Assembly: GCA_024402135.1 (NCBI GenBank)
Contig: JAKSJN010000001.1
Coordinates: forward strand, 186,001 to 250,000
DNA: 64,000 nt
Source: Bacteroidales bacterium
Lineage (GTDB): Bacteria; Bacteroidota; Bacteroidia; Bacteroidales; UBA932
Reading direction: 5' to 3'
Of the stretch, positions 39,284 to 48,859 are shown piece by piece (position 1 is the stretch's first letter; each line of letters opens with the position of its first letter). A program made the position numbers and the translations under genes. Under the pieces are notes generated by a model. The model was not told the DNA's origin. It saw nothing but the letters and a program-made list of their open reading frames with translations, and ran no database searches.

Positions 39284-40617
39284 ATGCGAGACAGGATTTT
39301 CAAAAGAAAGATATATGAGCAGATCAGGCAGTGGAAGGAAGAGAACAACGGAGGATCTGCGCTTCTGATAGAAGGAGCCCGCCGAGTGGGCAAGTCCACG
39401 TTGTGGAGCAGTTCGCCCGGAACGAGTATGACTCCTACATACTGATTGATTTCAACAAATGCTCCAAGGAGATCAGGGAACTGTTCAATGATGTGGAGGA
39501 CCTAGACTATATCTTCATGATCCTTCAGCAGCATTACCGCAAGACTCTCAAGGTGCGAAGGTCAGTGATCATCTTCGATGAAGTCCAGAAGTGTCCGATG
39601 GCGCGCCAGGCTATCATGTACCTCGTGGCCGACGGGCGGTACGATTATCTGGAGACGGGCTCGCTCATCAGCATAAAGAAGAATACGGAAGGGATCACTA
39701 TCCCTAGTGAGGAGGACAGAATAGAGATGTATCCCATGGATAACGATGAGTTTCGCTGGGCTCTCGGCGATGAAACCACTCCTGACATGCTCAGGAAGTT
39801 CTGGGAGATGAAGAGGCCGCTCGGGCCAGCGCATAGGAACACCCAGTGAGATCTCCGTCTATACATGCTTGTGGGTGGCATGCCACAGGCCGTGAATGCC
39901 TACCTCGACACCAACAACATGAGGAAGGTTGATGCGGCCAAACGTAAGATCATCAAGCTGTACGATGATGACTTCCGTAAGATTGACCCGACAGGAAGGC
40001 TTGGAAATCTGTTCATGGCGATTCCAGGGCAACTCAGCAGGAACATATCAAGGTTCCAGCCAACTACTGTGGTGAAGAATACCGCCTCGGACAAGATGGT
40101 GGAGATGCTCTCGGCGCTGGGTGACAGCAAGACTGTAAACTTTGCATATCATTCGGACGATCCGAACGTGGGGATGGAACTCAGCAGAGACGAATCACGA
40201 TTCAAGCTGTATGTTGCAGACACCGGCCTATTCATCACCATGGCCTTCTGGGACAAGAGCTACACAGAAAACATTATCTACGACAAGCTTCTGCAGGACA
40301 AACTGCCGGCCAATCTTGGCTACATATATGAGAACCTCATTGCTCAGATGCTGGTCGCTTCAGGTAACAAGCTGTTCTATTACACTTGGCCAAAGGATGA
40401 AAAGCACAACTACGAGATAGACTTCCTCCTTTCGCGCTGTGCCAAGATTGTTCCTATAGAGGTGAAGTCCTCCGGGTACAACACTCATGCGTCGCTTGAT
40501 GCCTTCTGAGAGAATTTTTCTTCCAGAATCTCCGCCAGGTATCTTATTTACACAAAAGATTATGCGAATGACGGCCAGGTCATGTTGGTTCCTGCATATA
40601 TGACACCTCTTCTATAG
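39284..40617 (+). pseudogene. DUF4143/AAA ATPase gene broken by a frameshift and two nonsense codons
   Basis: The family (AAA_14 ATPase plus DUF4143) is clear from the Walker A GARRVGKST, IIFDEVQKCPMARQ, ETGSLISIKKNTEGI, LYMLVGGMPQAVNAY, YVADTGLF, YIYENLIAQMLVASG and IDFLLSR...VPIEVKSSG. The first 39 codons are in one frame; the rest is one frame over, a single-base loss right after GKST at 39400. In-frame TGA codons follow at 39847-39849 and 40507-40509, with intact family sequence beyond each to the final TAG at 40615. Without lesions the protein would be about 444 residues. Members are common in Bacteroidales, often in accessory DNA. Confidence 0.85.
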
Positions 40618-40735
40618 CAACCTAACTATCTGTATTGCATGGAATTAGATGTTAAGAGTGCGTCAAAATCGGCTGTGCCGTGCACGGCCGATTCGTTGAT
40701 ACGAATCCGCTCCGCAAAAGGCGTCAAAGCACAAA

Positions 40736-40767
40736 AAACAGTCCCGGCATCTGCTCCGGGACTGTTT
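40736..40767. terminator. Bidirectional terminator downstream of the GH3 gene
   Basis: AAACAGTCCCGG and CCGGGACTGTTT form a 12-bp perfect stem around CATCTGCT. T-tracts flank both sides, on the minus strand TTTTTT for the GH3 gene that ends at 40804. Confidence 0.85.
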
Positions 40768-40803
40768 CTTCTCTGTTGAATCAATGGGGTAACCCTAGAT
40801 TCA

Positions 40804-43128
40804 TTATTTTACTGCGATTTCCTGTACAGGAGCTGCAGGATGCATCACGTCGTGTACTGGCCAAGCCTGCGCCTTTGCAACCTTGACGCTGACGTTGCAG
40901 CGGATATCCTCTGATGAGGCACCGAAAAGAATCTTGTAAGTACCTGCTGCAGTCTCCCACGCGCTGGTAGCCTCATTGAATGAAGCGAGGGTGTATGGGT
41001 CGATGGTCATGGTGAGAGTCTCGCTCTCGCCTGGCTTGAGTTCACGGGTCTTGGCGAATGCCTTGAGCTCGAATTCTGGCTTTACGAGGCCACCGTCAGG
41101 TGCTGATACATAAAGCTGAACAGCCTCCTTGCCGGCAGCGGCACCTGTATTCTTCACGGTAACGGTAGCGGTCATGGTACCATCCTTGGCAACCTTGACA
41201 GCTGGAACCGAGTAAGCGAAGGTAGTGTAGCCGAGACCGTATCCGAATGGATATGAGACAGCCTTGTCTGCTGTAGCGAAATAACGGTAACCGACCCAGA
41301 TTCCTTCCTGATACTGAGTATTGTCAACATCCTTCACAGGACCACGGCCACGACCACGGCCTGCGTTGTTAGAGTAGTTGTATGGGAAGTTGAATGAAGA
41401 AGGAATGTCGAAGTATGATACAGGGAAGGTCATAGGAAGCTTTCCTGAAGGGTAAGATGCTCCGCTGAGGACGTCAGCCACTGTGTAACCACCTTCCTGG
41501 CCAGGAGTCCATGCGAGGAGGATTGCATCTGGGGTGTTCTTCCATGAAGCGGTCTCGATAACGCCGCCGATGTTGAGGACAACGATAGCCTTCTTGCCAG
41601 CGATATGATATACGTCAGAAACGTTCTGGATCATTTCACGCTCCTGTGCGGTAAGGGTGAAATCTCCGTCGGCAGCCTTGCGGTCACCGCCCTCACCTGC
41701 GTTGCGGGAAATGGTGATGATTGCGATGTCGGTGTTGGCAACCTGACGCTCGATGAGACCGCGGGTAACGTTCATCTCAGCGAGTACTGCGTCGCCAAGA
41801 AGGATGCCTGATGCGGCACCACCGGCTGCGTTGACAGCCTTGGTGTAATCGATGTACTTGTGATAGAGGTTTGCGATAGTCTCATTGACCTCGTAGCCAT
41901 TCACCTTGAGACCATCCTCGATGTTGCGGATGTATGCCTTGTTGACATTACCTGATCCGGTACCTCCTGCGATGAAATCGTATGAACCGACTCCATAGAG
42001 AGCGACGCTCTTGACATCCTTCATAGGAAGGGTCGCATCATTCTTAAGAAGAACCATACCCTCGGCAGCACCCTTGCGGACGAGGTCGGCATGAGCCTTG
42101 AGGTCTGGCTTGTCGCTGTACTTGTACTTATTAAAACGTGGAGTGCGGACGATGTACTCAAGCATTCTGCGGACATTGGTATTGAGCTGATCCTCGCTGA
42201 TGCTTCCATCCTTTACGCCTGCAATGATGCGCTCGATCTCGATCTCGGCACCTGGTTCCATGAGGTCATTACCTGCGTTCACAGCCTTGACGGTGCCTTC
42301 CTTTGTGCCCCAGTCGGTCATGACGATGCCGTTGAAGCCCCACTCGTCGCGAAGGATGGTGGTAAGAAGGTCGCGGTTCTGCTGGGTGAACTCGCCGTTG
42401 AGTCTGTTGTATGAAGACATCACGGTCCATGGGTCACTCTCCCTTACAGCAATCTCGAAGCCCTTGAGATACATCTCACGGAGAGCGCGTACACTGATAA
42501 GAGCGTCGTTCTCCTGACGGTTTGTCTCCTGGCTGTTTGCAGCGAAGTGCTTGATGCTGACGCCGACGCCGTTGCTCTGGACGCCACGGGTGTAGGCTGC
42601 TGCCATCTTTCCGGTCAGGAACGGATCCTCTGAGTAATACTCGAAGTTACGGCCGCAGAGAGGGTTGCGATGAAGGTTGAGGCCCGGTGCGAGAAGGACG
42701 TCGGCACCATACTCGAGGACTTCGTTACCCATTGCGGTGGTAAACTCCTCTACGAGAGGGAGGTTCCAGGTAGAAGCCATGGATGTTCCTACAGGGAAAC
42801 CGGTACAATAGTAGGTCTGGTTGCTTCCCTGGCGCTTTGGCTCGATACGGAGGCCTGCAGGACCGTCGGAAAGAACGGTTCTTGGGATGCCAAGGCGGTC
42901 GATTCCACGGGTAGTACCTGCTGCACCAGGAACGAGGACTGTGCTTGATGCGGTCATGCTACCTGCATTCATGCTGCCCCAACCACCACCGACAAGAAGG
43001 GTGGCCTTCTCCTCGAGGGTCATTGCCTTGAGGACTTCGTCAATGTTATCCTTGCGCAGCTGCGGCTGTGCGACGGCTGTGACAGTTCCTGCCACGGCCA
43101 GAATAGCGGCTAGTGTCTTTTTAAACAT
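40804..43128 (-). CDS. Glycoside hydrolase family 3 beta-glucosidase-type enzyme
   Basis: 774 residues with a signal peptide (MFKKTLAAILAVAGTVTAVAQ). The GH3 N-terminal TIM barrel begins at LKAMTLEEKATLLVG; KHFAANSQETNR carries substrate-binding Lys-His, and GIVMTDWG holds the nucleophile Asp. The GH3 C-terminal alpha/beta domain follows (KSVALYGVGSYDF, TISRNAGEGGDR), then a fibronectin III-like domain (VKNTGAAAGKEAVQLYVSAP). It removes terminal beta-linked glucose or xylose in the periplasm. A large imperfect palindrome covers its promoter. It could cooperate with the GH9 enzyme encoded elsewhere in the window. Confidence 0.92.
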   Translation of the reverse strand: MFKKTLAAILAVAGTVTAVAQPQLRKDNIDEVLKAMTLEEKATLLVGGGWGSMNAGSMTASSTVLVPGAAGTTRGIDRLGIPRTVLSDGPAGLRIEPKRQGSNQTYYCTGFPVGTSMASTWNLPLVEEFTTAMGNEVLEYGADVLLAPGLNLHRNPLCGRNFEYYSEDPFLTGKMAAAYTRGVQSNGVGVSIKHFAANSQETNRQENDALISVRALREMYLKGFEIAVRESDPWTVMSSYNRLNGEFTQQNRDLLTTILRDEWGFNGIVMTDWGTKEGTVKAVNAGNDLMEPGAEIEIERIIAGVKDGSISEDQLNTNVRRMLEYIVRTPRFNKYKYSDKPDLKAHADLVRKGAAEGMVLLKNDATLPMKDVKSVALYGVGSYDFIAGGTGSGNVNKAYIRNIEDGLKVNGYEVNETIANLYHKYIDYTKAVNAAGGAASGILLGDAVLAEMNVTRGLIERQVANTDIAIITISRNAGEGGDRKAADGDFTLTAQEREMIQNVSDVYHIAGKKAIVVLNIGGVIETASWKNTPDAILLAWTPGQEGGYTVADVLSGASYPSGKLPMTFPVSYFDIPSSFNFPYNYSNNAGRGRGRGPVKDVDNTQYQEGIWVGYRYFATADKAVSYPFGYGLGYTTFAYSVPAVKVAKDGTMTATVTVKNTGAAAGKEAVQLYVSAPDGGLVKPEFELKAFAKTRELKPGESETLTMTIDPYTLASFNEATSAWETAAGTYKILFGASSEDIRCNVSVKVAKAQAWPVHDVMHPAAPVQEIAVK

Positions 43129-43130
43129 GT

Positions 43131-43183
43131 TTTAGGGTTCTTGGTTATTTGTGTAAAACACAAATGTAACCAAAAACCCTAAA
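43131..43183. promoter_or_regulatory. 53-base near-perfect palindrome over the GH3 promoter
   Basis: Arms TTTAGGGTTCTTGGTTA-TTTGTGT and its complement differ by one mismatch and one inserted base, around AAAA. The minus-strand -7 box TACATTTG (43161-43168) lies in the distal arm, and the start codon is 3 bases beyond the near arm. An operator or a cruciform-type control site is the likely reading. Confidence 0.6.
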
Positions 43184-43243
43184 TATCAATGGCCTTTCAG
43201 CCCCTGTTTTTGATTGGGCAGAATATTTCTTATCTGCGCCGGA

Positions 43244-45427
43244 CTAGCTGAGGGTTGCCAGAAGCTCGCGATATTTGATGAGCGGCCAGAACTCGTCATC
43301 CACGACCATTTCAAGCCGGTCGATCTTGCCGCGGATCAGGTCTATCATTGGGACAACCTCGGCCTCGTAGCACTTGGCACGCTCGACGATGTCCTCGATC
43401 TTGTTCAACCTGCGACGGACATCAGTCATGGCAAGAGAAGACTCGTAGATCTCTCCTGACAGAAGGCTTATGTTTTCGAGAACCTCAAGTTCGTTCTTTG
43501 CGAGCTGCTGATACCTGTCGGGGAATATCTCCTTAAGGCCTTTGATATTCTCGATAAGAAGGTTCTGGTACTTGATTGCAGTTGGTACAATATGATTCTT
43601 CGCTATATCCTCTACCACACGTGACTCGATCTGCACCTTCTTGAGATAGGTTTCATTCTTGATCTCATAACGTGCCTGCAGCTCTACACGATTAAGGACA
43701 TGATACTTCTCAAACACCTTGATATTGTCCTCGGTAAGGTATTCGCCGAATGCCTCGGTCATCTTCATGCTCCTGAGACCGCGGTCCCCTGCTTCCCTGA
43801 GCCATTCCTCGCTGTAGCCATTGCCCTCGAAACGGACTTTCTTGCTGGCTACGATGAACTGACGGATAACCTTGAATATTGCCTCATCCTTCTTCTCGCC
43901 CTTGTCTATGAGTTTGTCAACTGCCTGCTTGAACTCTGTAAGCGTCTCGGTAACAGCGGTAAGAATGGCAATCATAGGAAGTGCGCAGTTGGTTGATGAG
44001 CCTGGAGCGCGGAACTCGAAACGGTTGCCGGTAAACGCGAACGGAGATGTTCTGTTACGGTCGGTATTGTCCTGCATGATCTCAGGAATCTTTCCGATAT
44101 GAAGCTTCAGAGCGGTCTTCTGGTCAGTGGTGAGTTTCTTCGAGAGTCTCTTCTCGATGCTGTCCAGCATCTCGTTCATGGTAGCTCCGGCAAACACTGA
44201 AAGAATTGCAGGAGGAGCCTCGTTTCCGCCCAGACGGCAGGCATTTCCAGCAGAAGCCACAGATGCCATCATCAGTGAGCCGCGGTCATGGCAGGCCTTG
44301 AGCACACAGACGAAGAATGCAAGGAACTGGGTGTTTGTCTTGGGATTCTTGCCTGGCGCCAGGAGGTTCACGCCCGTATTGGTCGCAAGGGACCAGTTGC
44401 AGTGCTTTCCGGAACCGTTCACGCCAGCGAATGGCTTCTCATGGAAAAGAACCTTAAGGTGGTGACGGTTAGCCACCTTGCGCATGATAGACATCAGAAG
44501 GATGTTATGATCGATGGCTACATTGCACTCCTCAAAAAGAGGTGCACACTCGAACTGGTTAGGCGCGACTTCGTTGTGCCTGGTCATGAGAGGAATTCCG
44601 AGTCTGAAACACTCTTCCTCGAAATCTTTCATAAAGTCTTCGACACGCTCAGGGATGGCACCCCAGTAATGGTCCTCGAGCTGCTGGTCCTTGGCTGCAG
44701 TATGGCCCATGAGGGTACGGCCGGTCTGGATCAGGTCAGGACGGGCATTGAACAGCGCCTCGTCGACAAGGAAGTACTCCTGTTCACAGCCCAGGGTTGT
44801 GACAACCTTGGTGACGTCCTTGTCGAAGAACTGGCATACCTCCACGGCTGCCTTGTCTACCGCATTCATCGCGCGGAGAATCGGGGTCTTGAAGTCCAGA
44901 GCCTCACCCGTGTATGCCACAAAGATACTTGGGATGCAGAGCGTCTTGTCTGTGATGAACGCTGGAGATGATGGATCCCATGCACTGTATCCACGAGCCT
45001 CGAAGGTATTGCGGAGTCCTCCGCTAGGGAACGATGAGGCGTCAGGTTCCTGCTGAGCAAGCATGTTTCCCGAGAACTTCTCGAAAGACTGTTCGCCGAG
45101 ATGCGGATCGAGGAATGCGTCATGCTTTTCAGCGGTACTCTCATTAAGCGGTTGGAACCAGTGAGTATAGTGAGTGGCTCCCTTCTCGATTGCCCAGATC
45201 TTCATTCCCTCGGCAACCTGGTCCGCTATCGTACGGTCAATAGGAGTACCGTCGTTTATTGCGGCCATGACCTTCTTGTAGACCTCAGATGAGAGATACT
45301 CCTTCATCTGGTTCTTTCCGAACACGTCACATCCGAAATATGATGAAACCTTGCCGTCCCTGAGGACCGGCTTTGGATAGCTGCGCGAAGCCATCGTATC
45401 AAGCGCCTTGAATCTCAATGAATCCAT
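43244..45427 (-). CDS. glnN: Glutamine synthetase type III
   Basis: 727 residues, the large size typical of GSIII (GlnN) rather than the roughly 470 of GSI. Seen: the N-terminal DVFGKNQMKEYLS region, HYTHWFQPL, EQEYFLVDEALF, RHNEVAPNQFECAP, EKPFAGVNGSGKHCNWS (ATP and glutamate site) and NRTSPFAFTGNRFEFRAPGS (in parts). It condenses ammonia with glutamate using ATP. The ATG at 45427 is preferred to one at 45460, because the latter lies within the promoter -7 region. GH3 follows on the same strand after a 115-base gap. Confidence 0.93.
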   Translation of the reverse strand: MDSLRFKALDTMASRSYPKPVLRDGKVSSYFGCDVFGKNQMKEYLSSEVYKKVMAAINDGTPIDRTIADQVAEGMKIWAIEKGATHYTHWFQPLNESTAEKHDAFLDPHLGEQSFEKFSGNMLAQQEPDASSFPSGGLRNTFEARGYSAWDPSSPAFITDKTLCIPSIFVAYTGEALDFKTPILRAMNAVDKAAVEVCQFFDKDVTKVVTTLGCEQEYFLVDEALFNARPDLIQTGRTLMGHTAAKDQQLEDHYWGAIPERVEDFMKDFEEECFRLGIPLMTRHNEVAPNQFECAPLFEECNVAIDHNILLMSIMRKVANRHHLKVLFHEKPFAGVNGSGKHCNWSLATNTGVNLLAPGKNPKTNTQFLAFFVCVLKACHDRGSLMMASVASAGNACRLGGNEAPPAILSVFAGATMNEMLDSIEKRLSKKLTTDQKTALKLHIGKIPEIMQDNTDRNRTSPFAFTGNRFEFRAPGSSTNCALPMIAILTAVTETLTEFKQAVDKLIDKGEKKDEAIFKVIRQFIVASKKVRFEGNGYSEEWLREAGDRGLRSMKMTEAFGEYLTEDNIKVFEKYHVLNRVELQARYEIKNETYLKKVQIESRVVEDIAKNHIVPTAIKYQNLLIENIKGLKEIFPDRYQQLAKNELEVLENISLLSGEIYESSLAMTDVRRRLNKIEDIVERAKCYEAEVVPMIDLIRGKIDRLEMVVDDEFWPLIKYRELLATLS

Positions 45428-45447
45428 CTTTTCACTATTAAGGACCG

Positions 45448-45455
45448 CAAAGATA
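45448..45455 (-). promoter_or_regulatory. -7 box for glnN
   Basis: TATCTTTG on the minus strand matches TAnnTTTG, 20 bases before the ATG at 45427. It overlaps the longer frame beginning at 45460, which decides the start. Confidence 0.5.
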
Positions 45456-45617
45456 GTCATTTTCCGCCATCAACCTCGTTTTTCAGGGGTCAATCCTCAC
45501 AAATTGACACTTTTTCCGACAAACAACCCCAAAATTTCAAGGCATATTCCAATTAATAGCAACTTTTCATAACAGAAATCCTTATCATAATCATCTTTTC
45601 TATACCTTATAGTCATG

Positions 45618-45648
45618 TTGCTTATAACCGGAGGAATTCCTAACTTTA
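45618..45648 (+). promoter_or_regulatory. Two-part promoter for the receiver/PEP-synthase-like gene
   Basis: TTG (45618-45620), exactly 20 bases, then TAACTTTA (45641-45648), one base off TAnnTTTG. The ATG at 45670 follows 21 bases later. Confidence 0.5.
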
Positions 45649-45669
45649 CATGATTTAACAAATACACAC

Positions 45670-48642
45670 ATGGATCTTTCAACCATAGACCTTGGAGCGC
45701 GTTCTTCGCACACCTTCATGAAATACAGGATCAAGAGGATTCTTCTTGTATGCTGCAGCTACGACGGATACACTCTTGAAGAAGATGGACACATCGACTC
45801 GCAGATCAATCGTGAGTACGCGGAGCTCAACATGAGCAACCCTCCATCGCTGACCCGTGTAAAATCGACAGCCGCCGCGCTTGAGATGCTCAACTCCGGA
45901 GAGCAGTTCGATTTCGTCCTTACCATGTTCAACATCGGCGAGCCTGACGTATTCGAGTTCTCAAAGCTGGTGAAGGATATCAATCCAAATCTTCCCGTAA
46001 TCCTTCTTACCAGTTTCAACAAGGAGGTATACCGCCAGATCGAAGAGCATAAGGACAGCTGCATTGACCAGATTTTCTGCTGGCATGGCAACTCGGACCT
46101 CATAATCGCCATCATCAAGCTGATGGAGGACAGACTGAATGCAGAAGAAGACATATATGATGGAGGCGTACAGGCAATCATGCTCGTGGAGGACTCTGTC
46201 AGGTTCTACTCTACATACCTTCCTGAACTTTACCGAATCCTCCTCATCCAGAATACACGTTTCCTCAAGGATGGTTTCAATGAGCAGCAGATCGTCGCCC
46301 GCAAGAGAGCCCGCCCGAAGGTGCTGCTCGCAACCTGCTATGCAGAAGCTGTCGAGATGTACGAGAAGTACAAGAACAATCTGCTGGGTGTAATCTCGGA
46401 TGTAGGCATGGTCGTCCACAAGGGAGACCCCTCAGACACCGAAAAACTCGACGCCGGTCTCGACCTGTGCCGCATGATCCAGCAGGAGACCCCATGGATG
46501 CCGCTTATCATCCAGTCATCTCAGCTTGACTACAAGAAGGTGGCTGACGACATGGGAGTAAACTTCATCGCAAAGAGTTCAAAGACCCTTCTTGCCGACC
46601 TTCGCGATGTCATGTTCAGCCGTTTCGGATTCGGAGACCTTATCTTCAAGGACCCTAAGACAGGCATCGAAGTCGGCCGCGCCAGCGACCTGACAACTCT
46701 CCAGGAGTTGCTGAAAAAGACCCCGGACGAAATCCTTGAATATCAGTTAAGCCGCATGTCACTGTCAAAGTGGCTCAACTGTCGCGGTCTGTTCCCTATC
46801 GCAAAGGTCCTCCGCAAGATCAAGAGCAGCGACTTCAAGAGCACCGCAGAACACAGAGACGCCCTCGTCCACATCCTCAACGATTACCGAATCCTTCTCG
46901 GACAGGGTATCGTTGCCTCATTCGATCCGGAAAGCTACAGCGACGTGGTCGGATTCGCCAAGATCGGCGAAGGATCCATCGGCGGAAAGGCGCGCGGTCT
47001 TGCGTTCATGAACACCATGCTCGCAAAGTACCGATACTATTACAAATACCCGAACGTCAGAATGCTCATTCCGCGAAGCGTGGTAGTGGCTGCAGATTGT
47101 TTCGAGGAATTCATTCAGCTGAACGGACTGGACTATATCATATCGCAGGATATCCCTGACGACATCGTCCTCGAAGAGTTCCTCAACAGCGTCATGCCCG
47201 AGCACGTCTATGAGAAGCTTAAGGTTTTCGTCAAGACTTGCACGAAACCTGTTGCAGTGCGTTCTTCATCAAAACTCGAAGACTCCCACTATCAACCGTT
47301 TGCAGGCGTCTATTCGACATACATGATTCCTCGCTGCGAAGATGATGACCAGATGCTCAGACTTCTCGCCCGTGCAATCAAGAGCGTTTACGCATCGACC
47401 TATTTCGCATCATCCAAAGCCTACGTCCAGTCCACTCAGAATCTGCTCAGTGAAGAAAAGATGGCAGTCCTTATCCAGGAGGTCTGCGGCACAACCCACG
47501 GAGACAGCTTCTACCCTACCCTCTCCGGTGTTGCCCGCTCGGAGAACATGTATACCCTCGGATACGAAGAGCCGGGAGACGGTGTCTGCAACATGGTGAT
47601 GGGACTCGGAAAGGCCGTCGTGGACGGAGAGCGCAGCCTGCGGTTCTGTCCTGCTTATCCGGACAAGGCACTCCAGACATCCACTCCGGAGCTTGCCACA
47701 AGAGATGCCCAGAACGAGATCTTCGCGCTTAGCCTCAAGAGCAGCGACTTCCGTCCATCGACAGATGACGCCGTCAACCTAAAGAGACTTACGGTCAGCG
47801 AGGTAGCAAAGGGACGCAACGCAAAGCATGTATGCTCATACTTTGACTTCCAGGGCAACAGGATTACCGAGACACCACCGATGTTCGGGCCTACCATTCC
47901 TGTTATCACATTCAACAAGATACTCAAATACAACACCTTCCCACTCGCCCAGATCATACGCGACCTGCTGGAGATCGGACGTGAAGAGATGCAGTGCGAA
48001 GTAGAGATCGAGTTCGCGGCAGACCTGGACGTAGAAAACGGAGAGAGAAGTCTCTTCAACCTCCTCCAGATCCGTCCTATCCACAAGAGTGTGGACGGCG
48101 AGAAGATGAACTGGAACGAAATCGACATGTCCAACCCTCTGGTATACTCCGAGTCCGCTCTTGGAACCGGCCTCATGCACGGCCTGCGAAACGTCATCTA
48201 CGTCAAATTCGACAAGTTCAACTCCCTTGTCACCGAAGAGATTGCAGCGGAACTTGGCAAGCTGAACAACCAGATGCGCCAGGACGGCAAGGACTATATC
48301 CTCATAGGCACAGGACGCTGGGGATCATCCCAGCCAAACCTTGGAGTACCGGTACGCTGGGAGCATATCAGCCAGGCGAAGGTCATCATCGAATCCGCTC
48401 TGCCACACTTCAACATCGAGGCATCGCAGGGAACCCACTTCTTCCAGAACGTCACCTCCCTCGGTGTCGGATATCTGTCGCTGAACCCTTACGCTCCAGG
48501 TACCAAGGAAACGCTTGACGTGTCAAAGCTCGACGCAATGCCGGCAGTCTACGACGGTGAATACCTGCGCTGTGTCGAATTCCCTGAAGAGCTGTTCGTA
48601 TATATCGACGGTTCGACAAAGTGCGGTATAATCAATATATAA
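45670..48642 (+). CDS. Fusion of two receiver-like domains with a PEP synthase/PPDK ATP-binding domain
   Basis: 990 residues. Residues about 20-155 and 165-325 look like CheY-type receivers: the first has FVLTMFNIGEPDVFEF, where the usual phospho-Asp position is not Asp; the second has LLGVISDVGMVVHKGDP with an Asp kept. From about 437 (IGGKARGLAFMN) the protein resembles the PEP synthase/pyruvate phosphate dikinase nucleotide-binding domain, with VAVRSSSKLEDSHYQPFAG at about 529-547. The phosphohistidine swivel and PEP barrel are absent. An unusual C-terminal part (LIGTGRWGSSQPNLGVPVRW) follows. It may be an ATP-dependent phosphotransferase controlled by receivers; the substrate is unknown. 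Confidence 0.82.
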   Translation: MDLSTIDLGARSSHTFMKYRIKRILLVCCSYDGYTLEEDGHIDSQINREYAELNMSNPPSLTRVKSTAAALEMLNSGEQFDFVLTMFNIGEPDVFEFSKLVKDINPNLPVILLTSFNKEVYRQIEEHKDSCIDQIFCWHGNSDLIIAIIKLMEDRLNAEEDIYDGGVQAIMLVEDSVRFYSTYLPELYRILLIQNTRFLKDGFNEQQIVARKRARPKVLLATCYAEAVEMYEKYKNNLLGVISDVGMVVHKGDPSDTEKLDAGLDLCRMIQQETPWMPLIIQSSQLDYKKVADDMGVNFIAKSSKTLLADLRDVMFSRFGFGDLIFKDPKTGIEVGRASDLTTLQELLKKTPDEILEYQLSRMSLSKWLNCRGLFPIAKVLRKIKSSDFKSTAEHRDALVHILNDYRILLGQGIVASFDPESYSDVVGFAKIGEGSIGGKARGLAFMNTMLAKYRYYYKYPNVRMLIPRSVVVAADCFEEFIQLNGLDYIISQDIPDDIVLEEFLNSVMPEHVYEKLKVFVKTCTKPVAVRSSSKLEDSHYQPFAGVYSTYMIPRCEDDDQMLRLLARAIKSVYASTYFASSKAYVQSTQNLLSEEKMAVLIQEVCGTTHGDSFYPTLSGVARSENMYTLGYEEPGDGVCNMVMGLGKAVVDGERSLRFCPAYPDKALQTSTPELATRDAQNEIFALSLKSSDFRPSTDDAVNLKRLTVSEVAKGRNAKHVCSYFDFQGNRITETPPMFGPTIPVITFNKILKYNTFPLAQIIRDLLEIGREEMQCEVEIEFAADLDVENGERSLFNLLQIRPIHKSVDGEKMNWNEIDMSNPLVYSESALGTGLMHGLRNVIYVKFDKFNSLVTEEIAAELGKLNNQMRQDGKDYILIGTGRWGSSQPNLGVPVRWEHISQAKVIIESALPHFNIEASQGTHFFQNVTSLGVGYLSLNPYAPGTKETLDVSKLDAMPAVYDGEYLRCVEFPEELFVYIDGSTKCGIINI

Positions 48643-48715
48643 CCGGATGAGCGTTTGTCGTTCTATATCAAATATCCCTCAACGTTATTTCTGCAAATAA
48701 TTAAATCATTATATC

Positions 48716-48841
48716 ATGGAAAAGAAGGAAGACTACAAGTCACCAGCAGTTATTGAAATTGTATCTATTGTAAAGGATCGTTACCTCCTGGATACCTCCG
48801 GTATTGAATCAGTTGATTCATACTACCAATTCGAAGAGTAG
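48716..48841 (+). CDS. 41-aa peptide of unknown function between terminator and M64 gene
   Basis: A short frame encodes MEKKEDYKSPAVIEIVSIVK, then DRYLLDTSGIESVDSYYQFEE. It has no signal peptide or membrane span: a Lys-rich start, a KSPAV turn, a beta-prone hydrophobic stretch and an acidic, Ser/Tyr-rich end. Many Bacteroidales genomes carry short K-x-Y-x-x-P peptides of this look near surface-protein genes; their role is unknown to me. It starts 74 bases after the receiver-fusion gene and is followed within 20 bases by a strong terminator, as expected for a real gene. A peptide precursor is possible but no modifying enzyme is adjacent. Confidence 0.6.
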   Translation: MEKKEDYKSPAVIEIVSIVKDRYLLDTSGIESVDSYYQFEE

Positions 48842-48859
48842 AATTCCATTCATCTACAA

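Noticed and set aside
36858-40509. Genome-wide recoding of TGA as a sense codon, suggested by three in-frame TGA codons
   Set aside because: Several intact genes here end in TGA (for example at 1896, 21677 and 31416), and the DUF4143 gene also has a frameshift, so pseudogene decay explains it better.
40657-40690. AGAGTGCGTCAAAA-like sequence with a GCCGTGCACGGC palindrome, as an insertion-sequence end
   Set aside because: Only one possible end was seen, with no transposase fragment or target duplication, so an IS remnant cannot be supported.
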